A stretch of 64,000 nucleotides of DNA from Diospyros lotus (Eukaryota > Streptophyta > Magnoliopsida > Ericales > Ebenaceae). The notes beneath the pieces were generated by a model. That model saw nothing but the letters and a program-made list of their open reading frames with translations, had not been told where the DNA came from and made no database searches. The position numbers and the translations under genes are program-made. Of this stretch, positions 37,131 through 50,749 are shown piece after piece (positions within the stretch are counted from its first letter, which is position 1; every line of letters begins with the position of its first letter). The DNA lies in assembly GCF_014633365.1 (NCBI RefSeq), contig NC_068340.1, forward strand, positions 22,175,879 through 22,239,878. Direction: 5' to 3'.

Positions 37131-39751
37131 TTTCTACTTTGATCTTTTGCTCTATCTTTCTCCTTATAATATATATCACAAAGTAACTAAGCCTAATTAT
37201 ATGAATCAGTTATTGGTTGCTTATTTATGCATCAAGATTTATAGTGCATACATACAGTTATAAGAGACTTGGAGGCAAGGAGATGCTGACAAAATGAGAA
37301 GTATCTAGCAAGAGTGTTACCTACTTGTTCTACTCTCTTTGTTGTTTCTGTAGTTCGGCTATCCCACTAATTCATATGGACCTGCATCTTTCTTGGGGTT
37401 AGGAGAATCCAAGAATATTGGTCCTTACTGAAATTTTCTCTGACCAAGTCAGATTTGCCTTTGCTCCTCGACAATCTACACTGATAATGCATTACTACCA
37501 ACCTATTATCAACCAATCATAACTGTTTTAGGGAAATTTGTCCAAAATAGTTACCACTATCACAAGCCCTAATCCCACTAATTCCAAAACTCGTTCTTAT
37601 ATGAAAAAGAAAAGTATATTTCTAACATGAACTTTTGATTGTTTTCCATTCCAAAACAGAAAAAACAAAGGCTAGCCATCACCAAATGGAAGAGTTTGGT
37701 GAAGATGCATGTAGGGTAAAACAAGCTACTATGTTGTTTAAGGTACAAAGTAAAACTCATTCTAGATTACCTATGGTGTACGGAATACAGGAGGACATAA
37801 CACAATTATCCAGATTAAAGAAGAAGAAGAAACGGTTCTGCTGGATGATTGATACGCTATTAAAACCTTGAATCATTTTTGTTTTAAGTTTTAAGATCTT
37901 CGGTCTCACCAAAGCTTCACCTTAATAGGAAAGTAGAAGAAAACAAAATTGACATCTATTGGAATCTAACAGAGGCATGATTGGAACAACTTATTTTATG
38001 GGTTCATGAAACTCTTAGCTTAGGCTATTTTTTAAAATGGGTTTTAAAAGTTTCAATATGACTTACTAATAACACAGTAGAAGCTTGTGGGCAGTAGTTA
38101 GACGCAGAAAAACTAACACATCAGCTGCCCCACAAAACCTCAGAGGAAGAGACAAAGTGGTCCAAATGCCCACAACCATCCTTAACTGTGTCTTTTGTGT
38201 TGTTTTTTATTTTTATTTTTTTGACCCTTTGAAATTACCACCACCCATCAGCATACACGAGGCTTGGTTCATGTTCATTTGAAACCTAGAATTACTTGAC
38301 AGTTCATCTTGTTTAGGGCACATTTATTAATGGACTAAACGGGACCCGCTTGATTTGACATGGGTAATACAAAACGGTAACTGATACTGTGACTTAGAAA
38401 ATCATTAGGAGAACAACATGACCATAATATTTTCATTAGAAAAATACTATTATTACTTGAATTACATTTTTAGCTACACAATGCAACTAAAATGATAAAA
38501 TGTCCCTCCCTTAAGGCAGTAAAGCATGAAAACTATTTTACTCATTTGTACAGTGTATAATTCAAAATGTAACCCTTAATGTACAAATATAATTATTCTT
38601 TTTATTAATGAACTGTTATGATGATTCTTCACTTCACCGTAAATGATTATAGAAGAAAACTACATTTATATGATGATTTTACACAAAATATTTTGCACAG
38701 AAAATAAGATAGTCCATTCTCAGAGAACAGACTACCTAGCTATTATTTTCTTTTTCTTTTCTTTTTCATTTTTTTTTCAAAAGAACTGAAAGTGGGATAT
38801 TGATGAACTGGGAATTCAGGGAGAGGCAATGGCCATTGCAGAACCTAGTTTCCTTCCTCCCTATTCTGAAACTTTTGCATGCTCAATTTAGCCTTTCTGT
38901 AAGTTATACACTGCTATAACTGGGCCAGCATGAACCTACAGCCTACAGGGCGACTTGCCAAATTGTGATCAAGTGATTTAGACTGATCATAAGGTAACAG
39001 CCCCCAATAAAAATAAAATAAAGCCAGCAATTTAGTTAGATAATTGTATAAATTCATGTAAGTAAACTCTTACGGAAATAAATAGAAAGCAGGACCATGC
39101 AAATATTGCAAACAAATACAGAAAAGAGTAAATATGGTTCAGCAGAAACTGAAATGGAGTTAAATACTAGAACACAAAACACTGAAGCTAATAATTACAA
39201 ATCAGTATTTGTACATGATTGTTCAAGACATACCAAAGATTCAAACCATGAAAAAAAAAAAAAAAAAACACGACACGAGCTAAAATGAGTGAAAAATTTT
39301 GCAGTCAGGAATTCCAATAAAGTAATTGGGCTCTGAAGCAAGGGAAAGGGGATAGAATTCTAAAACATTGCTTCCTTCTGGTTTTGGAGAACAGCAGGCT
39401 GTGCTCCAATGAACCTTGATAGTGAATCTTGAGCACACATGATAATCAGAGGGATGGTATGTTTGGAAAAGGTATAAATCACTTACAATGACACACTTTG
39501 ACTTCTCGCAAATTCTCAATAGACATTCTCACATCAACTCAGGACGCTGGCAATCAACAAAAACAAGTTGGGCACAAAAAAATGAACAGCAGGCTCATGG
39601 CCAATTTACATGCAGAAATGAATGGAGAGATTTTCAGAAGAGAATTTAATTTTGGATAGGTGTATGCCAAAATTCACACACATATATGATGCTGTGGATA
39701 CTGCAATCGCAAGTGACTCAAACGTGAGAGAACCGACATACTGTCTTGGTC
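37131..39751. other. Intergenic between the ERF gene and the OSCA-type gene
   Basis: Contains the ERF promoter just right of 37130 on the minus strand. AT-rich throughout with no recognised coding sequence. Poly-A runs occur near 39250. The end adjoining 39752 is the 3' UTR of the channel gene. Confidence 0.4.
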
Positions 39752-41484
39752 TCAAACTTCAGTAGAAGGTAGAAGGGGAGAGGTACGGCTGTCATAGTTT
39801 GTGGAATACTGAATTGGCAACAGAGCTGGATCAAAATAAGCAGTTTCCAATCTGGCAAAAAATTCAGCCATTGTAGCATCATTATGGTCTTCCCTGTCCT
39901 TCTTTATCAAAGTCTGGAAGGACAAAACATAATTGAAAAAGTGAGTGTGGAGAATTTAATGGAAGTAGTAGAGTAAAGAGAGGAAATGGCATGGAGAAGA
40001 AATATGAAGACTGGCAAAAGAGATCCCTTAGCATCAGTAGCTTTTTCGATATTAGCTGTCATCTTCAATCTAACCAAAATAAATAAATAAATAAATTAGC
40101 TGACACTGTTTTAGCTTAAATTAACTTTTCCAAGATTACAATTTTTATCTTCTTAGTAGGCCCAAATCAAACATGGTGTGCTTTTGGACCTCTTCAAGTC
40201 CCAAATCTTAAAGATACTAGGACTACAAGTTTTAGCTGAAATGTCACAAATTAGGGTGTAGATGTAGCATGCTAAATGATAATGCATGACAATAGCATTC
40301 AAGGATCTCTTTTAAAGAATCTTGGTCTCAATATTTGAGGACCTTCTTCCAGCATCCTATGTAGAGGACACGATGTCCAGTTTAGGCAAACATCTGATGT
40401 CATGCCTTCATCATTTCGCCTTTGACACAGGTAACTTTCGGGGGGTTGCTGGGGGCACTGAAGTTCTTGTACTGCATATCTCAACACCTGATGAAATCTA
40501 AATCAGATGACCAGTAACCATAGCTTGGCACTGTTACCACAGAGTGAAATATCCACTATAGAGCCCAATAAAAGAGTCTCAATAATAAGGCAACTGGATG
40601 ACCTAAAGTACTATGAACAGTATCCTCAGGCTAAGGTAAAATGCTAACTTCTTGAAAGTAGCCATTCTTTACATAGACATGCATGACTACCATAGGGTTT
40701 AATAATCTCACGGCTAGTTGGTATGCTGAACTGATAACTATCATGTACAAATGTGTTAAGACTGCCGTTGAACAACTCTTTATTTCCTGTTCGCACATGC
40801 AACTAGATAGTGGGAAAAAGCCTTGATATGATGGTGTCATTGTTTGTATGTGACTAGATCCTTTCTGAAACTGGTAGAAATGAAACTGGATTTTGTTCGG
40901 AAAACAGAAACTAGTTGAGTATTCTAGTTCTATCATTGAAGTGAACTAGCAGCTGGACACTAAAGCTTTAGAGAACAAGACTTAGATTTTTTTTTTCTAC
41001 AAATCTATACTAATGTTCATCCATCACCCAAATTGCATGTGAATAAGGTACTCATAGTGAAGTAGAAAATAATATACCTAACAGAGCAGACAACAGGCAC
41101 TGATAGGTAGAGAAAAATTAGATACAACTATCACATCCTAGATACATCATGTTGGTTATATACTGCCAAAATATGCCTTAGAACAAAAAATTAAGCCAGG
41201 ATTCTGCATTATTAATACAGTTGACAATTATGATCAGGCCACAACTATACCTCAGCAGAATAAGCTGTAAAAATTGGTAGAAAGCGTTTACTGCAATACG
41301 CATTAAAAAGCAGGGTAAGAACTGGAAGAGGAATGATTAATGTGGATGCCAGAGGAAGCTTCTTCAGCGTAAAGATTCCAAGTGCGATAGCATGCATCAG
41401 TACCAGTGAAAATATCATCAAATGGTGCACAATAGGCCAGTACTTCCCTGCAGTTTCATACTTGGGTGCATATACATTTATGAA
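39752..41484 (-). CDS. OSCA/CSC1-like (DUF221) hyperosmolality-gated channel, last two coding exons
   Basis: Two exons on the minus strand, 41251-41484 (78 residues) and 39752-39913 (53 residues plus stop), join in frame. The first begins [21 protein letters not shown], contains hydrophobic segments ([18 protein letters not shown] and [16 protein letters not shown]) and ends [18 protein letters not shown]. This is the last transmembrane part of the RSN1_7TM/DUF221 domain. The second is the cytoplasmic tail ([14 protein letters not shown] ... YFDPALLP ... PLLPSTEV). It is closest in my memory to CSC1-like/HYP1-type members. These channels conduct calcium in response to osmotic or mechanical stress. 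A full protein needs about 600 more residues upstream, and none is found from 41485 to 64000, which is filled with transposons. The gene either has an intron over 22 kb or has been separated from its 5' half. Confidence 0.82.
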
Positions 41485-41860
41485 CTGCATAAAATTTTCA
41501 AACAGTAAGTTTATAGCACATAGTGGAACTTCCAATAAATATCATTTGTGATGGTTCAAAGGAAAGAATCTGGTGACAAACTATTTGCACTTGGTAAACA
41601 AGAAATTGATCCTTGTATCGGTAATAAAGTGCATTTGAGGATTGATAAAGTTCAAATGTTTTATTCATAACTGTAGTTAATAAAACTGTTGTCAATAGAT
41701 AGTTCATTGGAGGATTGATAAAGTTCAAATGTTGTTTGAGATTAAGTAACATTAGGTTAAATTAGTAGGAAAATGAAGACTCAATTATATGTCAGACCAA
41801 AAAAATATAGTCCTTAGGCATATGAATCAATTGCTTCCAGGTCTATAGATATTTCAAAAC
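41485..41860 (-). other. Intron DNA next to the OSCA exon
   Basis: This is the only non-transposon sequence upstream of the exon acceptor. A 24-base word (GAGGATTGATAAAGTTCAAATG...) occurs twice about 74 bp apart at about 41636 and 41710. No exon is visible. AAAAC at 41856-41860 is the Copia-2 target duplication. Confidence 0.6.
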
Positions 41861-42155
41861 TATTGAAGTGTTGTGTGCATAGGACTATTGAAGTACGTGT
41901 GCAAGTACATGTGCATAGTGCAGTTGGAGATAAGGAGCCATTCAAACTCCAAGCCAAGAAGATAAGTCAAGATAAGTAGATAAATATATATTCTTATTTG
42001 TTGTTGTAATCTACTGCATAAGAGTAAATGTATTCAAAATCCTAGATAGTAGGGGTGTAATCTAGTCCTAAATTTTAGGATATTTTTAGGAGTTCTTGTA
42101 TATTTATATTCATACCTCACGGATGAATAATCAATGAAGAAATACTGTTTCTGCA
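41861..42155 (+). repeat. Copia-2 5' LTR
   Basis: It starts TATTGAAGTG, which aligns with TGTTTAAGTG of the 3' copy, so the canonical TG has mutated to TA. A 5-base insertion follows. It ends TTTCTGCA. Confidence 0.85.
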
Positions 42156-42271
42156 TGATATCAGAGCCATTGATTCTGGCCTGATTCAACCCTAGCCCTA
42201 AAAGTGCAGTCCGTGCACTATTTCTTCCTCTGCAGTCAAGAGAGCCTTCATTGCTCATCATCATTACATCA

Positions 42272-45200
42272 GTCATGATGACAGAGACTTCTGAGGCAAT
42301 ACCAACCGTGACAATAGACGAATCTCTACTTGTTGATCACCCTATCGGAACTGGGGACTTGCCTAACTTGCATCAATCCTACTAGCTAGATGGTTGGTAG
42401 GAATTACCTCCAGTGGGAACAACTCATCAAGACCTTTCTTAAAGGAAGAGGTAAGATCGGTCACCTAACAGAGACTGCTCCTAAGGACTCAGACCCGAAT
42501 TTTGCAGCCAGGGATGTTGAGGATTCCCTCATCATGTCTTCGCTTTGGAATGCAATGCAGCCGGAAGTCAGCAAGAATTATATATTTCTTGGAACAACAA
42601 AGGAATATGGGAGACGGTGAGACAAACCTACTCCAAAGTGAAAGATGCTTCTATGATCTTTGAGATTAAAACAAAGATCAACTCCATTAAAAAAGGTCAG
42701 TCCACGGTTACTGAATACAATAATAAAATGCAGGGATTGTGGCTAGAGCTTGATCATTACCAAGCCATAAAAATGGTATGTAAAGAGGATGCTGCTACCT
42801 TAAATAAATTTGTTGAAAGAGACCGCATAGTTGAGTTTCTGACAGGTCTAAATCCTAAGTTTGATCAGGTTGGAATACAGGTTCTCGGAAGGGATAAGCT
42901 TCCTACTTTAAACAAAGTGTTTTCCATTGTGAGAAGTGAAGAAAATCGAAGGGGGGCTATGCTAAATGAGTATAACACAGAAGGATCAGCATTGATTTCC
43001 AACAACAAAGAAGGTGCAGGAGGCAAAGTATGGAAGGCAGTAGCCCAAACCAAGACCGGAGGTCAAGAAGGGCAATGGTGCAGCTTTTGCAAGAAGCCTC
43101 GACATACTAGAGGGACATGTTTCAAGCTCCACGAGAAGGAGGCTGTCCTAAATAAAATTGGAGGATTCAGGAATATGAGACCACAAAGTTACCTTTCAAA
43201 CAAGGAGCAAGCGGAAGAAGGAGATAAAGGAGATGCAATCGGAGCAGATCTTAACCAGCTGAATGCAGAGGAAATAACTAAGCTGAAGGAATTCTTAAAG
43301 ACAATCAATGAGGGAGCATCTTGTTCCATTGCACAGCAAAGTAAAAGACTTATCTTCAATCATTTTCTTGCTTCCAAAACTAATAGGAATAACATGTTGG
43401 CCCTGGATTCCGGAGCCACTGACCATATGACTCCTAATATCCATGTTCTCGATACCTATGAGCCTCTTGAGACTACCAAACGAATCACCATTGCCAAAGG
43501 GACTTCTGTTCCCATTAAAGGAAAAGGCAAGGTCCATTTCAGCCCTCAATTGTCCATTAATCAAGTACTCTATGGACCTGACTTGACCACCAACCTAATC
43601 TCCATAAATCAGCTCACTAAAGACTTAAATTGCCATGCTATATTTTCTCCATATATGTGTAAATTTCAGGCCAAGGATACAGGAAGGACGATTGGTGTGG
43701 CTAAAGAACATCACGGGCTGTACATCCTACAAGGAGAGAATACTTATCCTAAGGAAGGAAGCGTAGTGATGATTCACAGCATATACCAATTGCAGCCCCA
43801 GATCCAAGCATGGAAGAACACATACTTGGAGATACTGACCCTGAACCCAATCCTACTAATCTGGATCTTCCAATTTCCCTTGGAAAAGGGGTCAGAAATT
43901 GTACTAAACATCCCTTGGCCAATTTCCTATCCTACCATCGCCTTTCTCCTACCCATAAAAGCTTTTTAACATCTCTGGATGCTATTGTTATTCCAAAGTC
44001 AGTGGAGGAAGCACTAAAGGATTCGAAATGGAAAGAGTCTATGTTAGAAGAGATGAGGGCTTTGCACAAAAATCAAACTTGGGAATTAGTACCACAACCT
44101 AAGGGAATTAGGCCTATTGGCTGCCGATGGATATTCAACCTAAAGTATAAGGCTGATGATACTCTTGAAAGATATAAGGCAAGACTAGTGACTAAGGGCT
44201 ATATCCAATCCTATGAGATTGATTATCTTAGAGACTTTTGTCTCGGTAGCAAAGATGACAACTGTTAGAGTGCTTATATCTTTAGCAACAAACTTGGGAT
44301 GGAAGTTGTAGCAATTAGATGTCAAAAACGCATTCTTACACGGGGATTGGAAGGAAGAAGTATTCACGGAATTACCTCCTGACTTTACCTAAGAAGGAGC
44401 AGGGCAAGTATGCAAGCTAAGGAAGGCCTTGTATGGATTGAAACAGTCCCACAAGCTTGGTTTGGGCGATTCTCAACAGCTATGAATGCTATGGGGTATC
44501 ATCAAAGTAGAGGGGATCACACACTCTTTATCAAACATGTGGGAGAAAAGGTAACAACATTATTAGTTTATGTTGATGACATTGTAGTGACATGAAATAA
44601 TGAAACTGAATAGGAATGCCTTAAGCAGAACCTAGCCAAGGAATTTGAAGTTAAAGACTTGGGGGTGCTGAAATATTTCTTGGAGATTGAAGTGGCATAT
44701 TCAAAGAGGGGAATCTTTTCTATCACAACGAAAATATATACTGGATTTACTTACGATACAGGTTTGTTAGGAGGAAAGGGAACATGAATTCAGTGGATCC
44801 CAACATGAAGCTGCTGGAAAATCACAATAGAGATACAGTAGACAAAGGGCAGTTCCAAAGATTTGTAGGAAAACTAATATATCTATCTCATACTAGGCCT
44901 GACATAGCATTTGCTGTTAGCCTAGTAAGTCAATTTATGCATAGCCCCAATGAGGAACATATGCAGGGTATAAGGAGAATACTGCATTACCTAAAAGCTA
45001 CAACGGGCAAAGGTATCTTGTTTGCACTAGGAGCCAATTTAGAGATTCAAGGGTATACAGATGTAGATTATGGAGGCTCACTAGTGGATAGGAGATCAAC
45101 AACCGGATCTTTTGTGTTCTTAGGGGTCAACTTAGTGTCTTGGAGAAGCAAAAAGCAATGAGTCGTATCAAGGTCAAGTGTCGAGGCAGAATTCAGGGCT

Positions 45201-45525
45201 ATGGCTCTAAGGGTGTGTGAACTCTTATGGCTGAAGATAGTCCTAGAAGACTTAAAGGATTCAAGTGCAAAAGCCTAATGAACTATTGTGTGATAATCAA
45301 TCAGCAATTAGTATCACTCATAATCCTGTACAACATGACAGGACTAAACATATTGATATTGACAAGCATTTTATTAAGGAGAAATTAGAGTCCGGTCTCC
45401 TCCAAATTTCCTATATCTCCTCTAACCAGCAAGTGGCAAATCTCCTTACAAAAGGATTACCTATCAAGTGGTTTGAAGAATTAGTAGACAAGCTGAGAAT
45501 GATAGATATTTATTCACCACCTTGA
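42272..45525 (+). pseudogene. Copia-2 gag-pol remnant, integrase deleted
   Basis: Gag begins near 42272 (MMTETSEAIP...). It is broken near 42382 and again near 42600, then stays open from 42545 to about 43760. It contains the zinc knuckle WCSFCKKPRHTRGTC and the protease motif MLALDSGATDHM. After GLYILQGEN (about 43715) the sequence passes within about 150 bases into the pre-RT linker LGKGVRNCTKHPLANF. The whole integrase zinc finger and DDE core are therefore absent. RT continues with WELVPQPKG, a frameshift near 44225, KALYGLKQS and LLVYVDDIVV. RNase H (YTDVDYGG) and the C-terminal HIDIDKHFIKEKL follow, with scattered stops. Confidence 0.88.
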
Positions 45526-45532
45526 GGGGGAG

Positions 45533-45825
45533 TGTTTAAGTGTGCATAGGACTATTGAAGTACGTGTGCAAGTACATGTGCATAGTGTTGTTGGAGATAA
45601 GGAGCCATTCAAACTCCAAGCCAAGAAGATAAGTCAAGATAAGTCGATAAATATATATTCTTATTTGTTGTTGTAATCCACTGGATAAGAGTAAATGTAA
45701 TCAAAATCCTAGATAGTAGGGGTGTAATCTAGTCCTAAAGTTTAAGAGATTTTTTAGGTGTTCTTGTATATTTATATTCATACCTCATGGATGAATAATC
45801 AATGAAGAAATATTATGTTTCTACA
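45533..45825 (+). repeat. Copia-2 3' LTR
   Basis: It starts TGTTTAAGTG directly after the polypurine tract and ends TTTCTACA, followed by the target duplication AAAAC. Confidence 0.9.
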
Positions 45826-45984
45826 AAAACAAATAAGAATATGAATTGAAACCAAAAGAAAGTGGCCTTTCCTCATTGGGGCTATTGAACAAAACTTGCA
45901 GTTGAGTTCTTATCTTATTAGCAAAAGAACAGAAAAAAAACTTTGGTAGTTACCAACACCAAAAGAAAACATGAATCATTATTG

Positions 45985-46139
45985 TGAGAAAATAATTAGG
46001 AGAGAAAAACCTAAAGAATTAGACTCTCTTAGCTTACTATTTATAATAAGCATAACGGGCCTTAATTTACGGGCTTAACCTATGGCTAATTACAAATAAA
46101 ATACACAAAATATGTATAATTATACTAATAATTCTAATA
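45985..46139 (-). repeat. Copia-3 left LTR (3' LTR on the minus strand)
   Basis: 155 bp, about 80% similar by eye to the right LTR. On the minus strand it starts TATTAGAATTATTAG (TG mutated to TA) after a degraded polypurine tract and ends ATTTTCTCA. Confidence 0.8.
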
Positions 46140-46239
46140 CTACTTCTCAAACTGGAGCATACATATCATATGCACCAAGTTTGTTACAAATATATTCTGC
46201 TCAAGGACCCTTTTAGAGACTTGGTGAAGACATCTACAA

Positions 46240-49200
46240 GTTGATCATTGGAGTTAACAAAGTAACAATAACACCTTCAACTAACTTTTCTCTAATAAAG
46301 TGATAGTCGATTTCAATATGCTTGGTCTGTTCATGAAACACTGGATTGGGAGCAATGTGCAAGAAAGCCTGATTATCACCAACAAGCTTCAGAGGGGACA
46401 CTTTACAAAACATGAGTTCCTGCAAGAGTTGCTTACGCCATACGAGCTCACAAGTTGCATTAGCTATAGCTCGATGCTTTGCCTTTGCATTAGATCTACC
46501 TACTACATTTTGTTTCTTACTTTTCCAGGAAACTAAATTTCCTCCCACAAGAACACAATACCCAGAGGTTGACCTACGATTAGAAGGAGATCCTGCCCAA
46601 TCTGCATTTGCATGACAACAAATATCTGTGTGTCCCTTATCCTTATAGAGTAGTCCTTTACCTGGTGCTCTTTTGATGTATCTCATAATTCGAATAACAA
46701 CATCCTAGTGAGAATCACATGGAGAATTGAGAAACTAACTAACTACACTCATAACAAAAGCAATGCCACGATGAGTGATTGTGAGATAGTTCAACTTACC
46801 TACCAATATTCGATACTTTCTAGGATCTAAAAAGGGCTCCCTCCGTCCTGACAAGAGTTTAGACATTTGGGTCCATTGGAGTGTCAACTGATTTGTGGTT
46901 CACCATATCAGTTTTTTCTAAGATGCCAATGTATATTTCCTCTTGAGAGATTGAGATACCATCCCTTGATTATGCAACTTCAATACCTGAGAAATATCGG
47001 AGTATGCCCAAGTCTTTGGTCTAAAAATGCTGATGTAGATGTTCCTTCAGCTTCTGTATACCAATCTGATCACTCCTTGTGATAACAATATTATCCACAT
47101 AAACAACAAGGTAGATGGATAAAGAAGAAGAGTGTTGATAGAAAATCGAATGATTAACTTCACTTCGGGTGAGACCAAATGCTTGAACCACAGTGTTGAA
47201 CCTGTCGAACCATACCTGTGGAGATTGTTTCAGACCATAGAGAGATTTCTTTAGTTTGTAGACTACATTGGACTCCCCCTGAGCAACAAAACCAAGTGCT
47301 TGCTTCATATAAACCTCCTCCTACAAATCACCATGGAGAAATGCATTTTTACTATCCAGTTGATAGAGCGGCCAATGATGCATGGCAGCCATAGAAAGAA
47401 ATAAGCGAATAGAGGCCATCTTAGCAACATGAGAGAAGGTATCACTGCAATCCAACCTATAGATCTGTGTAAAGCCTTTGGTAACCAAGCAAGTTTTAAG
47501 ACGATCCACCTGTCCATCGAGGCCCACTTTAGGGGTGAACACCCACTGATAACCAACAGGAGTCTTTTCTGGTGGTAAATGCATCAAATCCCAAATACCA
47601 TTCGAATGTAAGACTGCAATCTCATCTAACATAGCCTGGCGCCAACCAGTCTCCTATACCTTCCAGGATTTGAATAAAGCTCCCCCTGTCCCGATAAGAG
47701 TCGAACATTCGGATCCATTAGCGTGTCAACTGGTTTGCAATTCACCATACCAGTTTCTTCCAAGATGTCAAGGGCATACTTCCTTTGAGAAATTGAGATA
47801 CCATCTCCTGATTGAGCAACTTTAATACCCAAGAAATACCAAAGTCGGCCTAGGTCTTTGGTTTGAAAGTGCAGATGTAGAAGTTCCTTTAGCTTCTGTA
47901 TTCCAACCTGATCATTCCCTGTGATAACTGTGTTATCTACATAAACAACAAGGTAGATACATAAGGAAGAAGAATGGCGATAGAAAACTGAATGATCAAC
48001 TTCACTTCGAGTGAGACCAAAGGCTTGAACCACAGTGCTAAACCTGTCAAACCACGCCCGTGGAGATTGTTTTAGACCATAGAGAGACTTATTGAGTTTG
48101 CAAACTACATGGACTCCCCCTGAGCAACAAAGCTAGGTGGTTGCTCCATATATACCTCTTCTTGCAAATCACCATGAAAAAAGACATTTTTAATATCAAG
48201 CTGATAGAGTGGCCAATGACGCATGACAGCCAGAGAGAGAGAGGCGAACAGAGGCCATTTTCGCAACATGAGAGAAAGCATCACTGTAATCCAGCCCATA
48301 GATTTGTGTAAAGCCTTTGGCAACCAAGCAGGCATTAAGACGTTCCACTTGGCCATCAAGACCACTTTGGGAGTGAATACCCACCGGCAACTAACGAGAG
48401 TCTTTCCTAGTGGTAAAGGCACCAAATCCCAAGTACCATTTGAATGTAAGGCGTTAATCTCATCTAACATAGCCTAGCGCCAACTAGGATGTGACAGAGC
48501 TTCACCTATGGTTTTAGAAATAGAAATAGAGGAAAGGCTCGAAACAAAGGCACTATAAGAAGGAGACAAACGATCATAGCATAAAAAGTTATAAATAGGA
48601 TGGGGATTACGAGTAGACTGTGTACCTTTGTGAACAGCAATAGGGAGATTATCAGGCTCAGGATTCGGGGCAAGAGGGACCATAAACGGACAAAGCGAGT
48701 TAGGAGAGTCTTGGGCTAGAGGAATGCTGGCGTCGATAGCGAGATGGGGACGACGGTGATATGTAAGAAGTGGAGGAGCAGTGAAAGGTGGACTAGAAAA
48801 TGGTAGGGTAGGTGCCACAGAAGAGATAGATGGGCTCGATGAGGACAGTGGAAAAAAAGAAAAAGGAACAGGCAAAACCTGGTGAAAACTCTGTACATCA
48901 GGCTGAGCAACCGAAAAGAAAGATTGTTGTTCAAAGAATGTGATATCAGCAGACAAAAGATAGCGGTTCAGCTTAGAGGAGTAACACTTATGGCCTTTTT
49001 GCAACCAAGAATAGTCGATGAAGATACAATTGAGAGATTTTGCAGCAAACTTATCCTGTCTAGGTGAAAAAGAATGCACAAAACAGATACACTCAAAAAC
49101 ACAAAGAGGAACAGAATAAAGCGGTTGTGTAAGGAACAAAAGGGAATGAGGAATTTGGTCCCGTAATGCTGAAGATGGCATGCGATTGATTAGATAACAT

Positions 49201-50652
49201 ACAGTTAGAACAACATCGCCCCAAAATTTGGTGGGAAGATTGGCATGTAAAAGGAGCGTTCGTGCAGTCTCAATAAGATGGCAATTCTTACGCTCATCAA
49301 CACCATTTTGTTGAGGTGTGTAAGGACAAGAGGATTGATGTAGGATGCCATTAGCAGTCATAAAGGTAGTAAATTGAGAGGAAAAATGCTTAGGGGCATT
49401 ATCACTACGTAAGGCACGTATAGAAACTCCAAACTGTGTTTTTATTTCAGCAGTAAATGTCTGAAAGATAGAAAACAACTTGAACTGACTCTTCATAAGA
49501 AACAACTAAGTGCAACAAGAAAAGTCATTAATAAAAGTAATGAAATATGAAAAACCAAGAGTAGAATTGACGTTACTGGGCCCCCATACATCAGAGTGCA
49601 CGAGGGAAAATGGAGCCTCAACCCTATTATTGACCTGATGAGAAAAAGAATTACGAGTGTGTTTACCACGCTAACATGACTCACAATAAAAACATGGACA
49701 ATCACGACAAATTAGGAACTAATTGCTTTAGTTTGGAGAGGCTGGGATGACCGAGACGATAGTGGAGAAGATCTGGGGAAACGACACTGATGCAAGCTAT
49801 CGGCGAACTAGGCACAACAATATGATAGTGACCCTGTGACTCACGCCTGACGCCAATCGTCTGCCCCATACCCTGGTCTTGAATACAAATAGAGGTAGGA
49901 GTAAATATAACAAAACAGTTAAGGATTTTGGTGATTTGGCGAATTGAAATCAAATTAAAAGGACTATCAAGAACATATAAAACAGAATTTAATGAGAAAT
50001 ACGAGGTGGGTGTGATTTGGTTGATCCCTTTAACTGCAGTTTTGGTACCATCAACTAGGGTAACAGTAGGCAAAGTATCAGAATATGTAAGTGAGGAGAA
50101 AAGAAGTTCATTACCACACATATGATCAGTGGTGCCATAATCCATAATCTAAGGACCAACAGATGAGCCTTGACTAACACAAGCAACAACATTATCAGGA
50201 TGAGACTGTTGGGTGGCTTGGAAATTCAGGAAGGCATCATACTCAACTGCAGACATAGGTACCAATTGCGAACCTAGTGGAGATGGAGCAGGACTAGGAT
50301 TGCTCTGAAATACATAAGTTGCATTGGTAGATACTGCAGGTGGAGCAGCTGGCTAACCATGTTTCTTCCGGCATTTATCCTCAAGATGACCCAATTTCTT
50401 ACAAAAGGTACACTATGGACGATTATTATTGTGTTCTCTAGTTCCTCCTACTATGGAAGCTTGAGACACAAGAGCTGAAGATTCGGTTGAAGGAACAACA
50501 TGAGAAGAAGAGGACATATCATGCACACCTGTCATATTTAACAACCGTTTGAAAGAGTCCTTCATGGTAGGACTAGCAGAGCTGGTCAAGATTTGATGTC
50601 TGATGGCGTTAAATTTCTCTCGTTGAGCAATCTATTCGATGCGGGTCATAGT
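46240..50652 (-). pseudogene. Copia-3 gag C-terminus and pol, with duplicated RT region
   Basis: Reading leftwards: the gag end with zinc knuckle CTFCKKLGHLEDKC (about 50410); a protease with DYGTTDHMCGN at 50145, where the catalytic DSG is changed to DYG; a pre-integrase HYRLGHPSLSKL; an integrase (49505-48900) with HQSSCPYTPQQNGVDE; a Pro/Ser linker; then RT copy A (about 48484-47645) and RT copy B (about 47648-46805). Both begin AMLDEI.xLHSNG and both contain LVVYVDN.VIT, where the second active-site Asp of YVDD is Asn. Copy A ends in ..PGRYRRLVG and runs straight into the start of copy B. RNase H follows with ANADWAGSPSNRRS, then HIEIDYHFIREKL. Stops and frameshifts are frequent. Confidence 0.85.
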
Positions 50653-50749
50653 CAGGGCCAGACCTTCCATAAGGCCCATGAGGCAACTACCTCAGGGCCC
50701 ATGAAAAATAATGCATTTGGGGGCCCATAAATTGGAACCCCCCTTTATG

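Larger units (their letters stand above)
41861..45825 (+). mobile_element. Copia-2: Ty1/Copia element with internal deletion
   Basis: LTRs at 41861-42155 (295 bp) and 45533-45825 (293 bp) are about 94% alike by eye. AAAAC flanks both ends (41856-41860 and 45826-45830). The primer-binding site at 42156 reads TGATATCAGAGC, one base off the usual sequence. The polypurine tract TTGAGGGGGAG ends at 45532. The total length of 3.97 kb is about 1 kb short because the integrase region is missing. The element lies antisense within the OSCA-gene intron or its broken 5' side. Confidence 0.93.
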
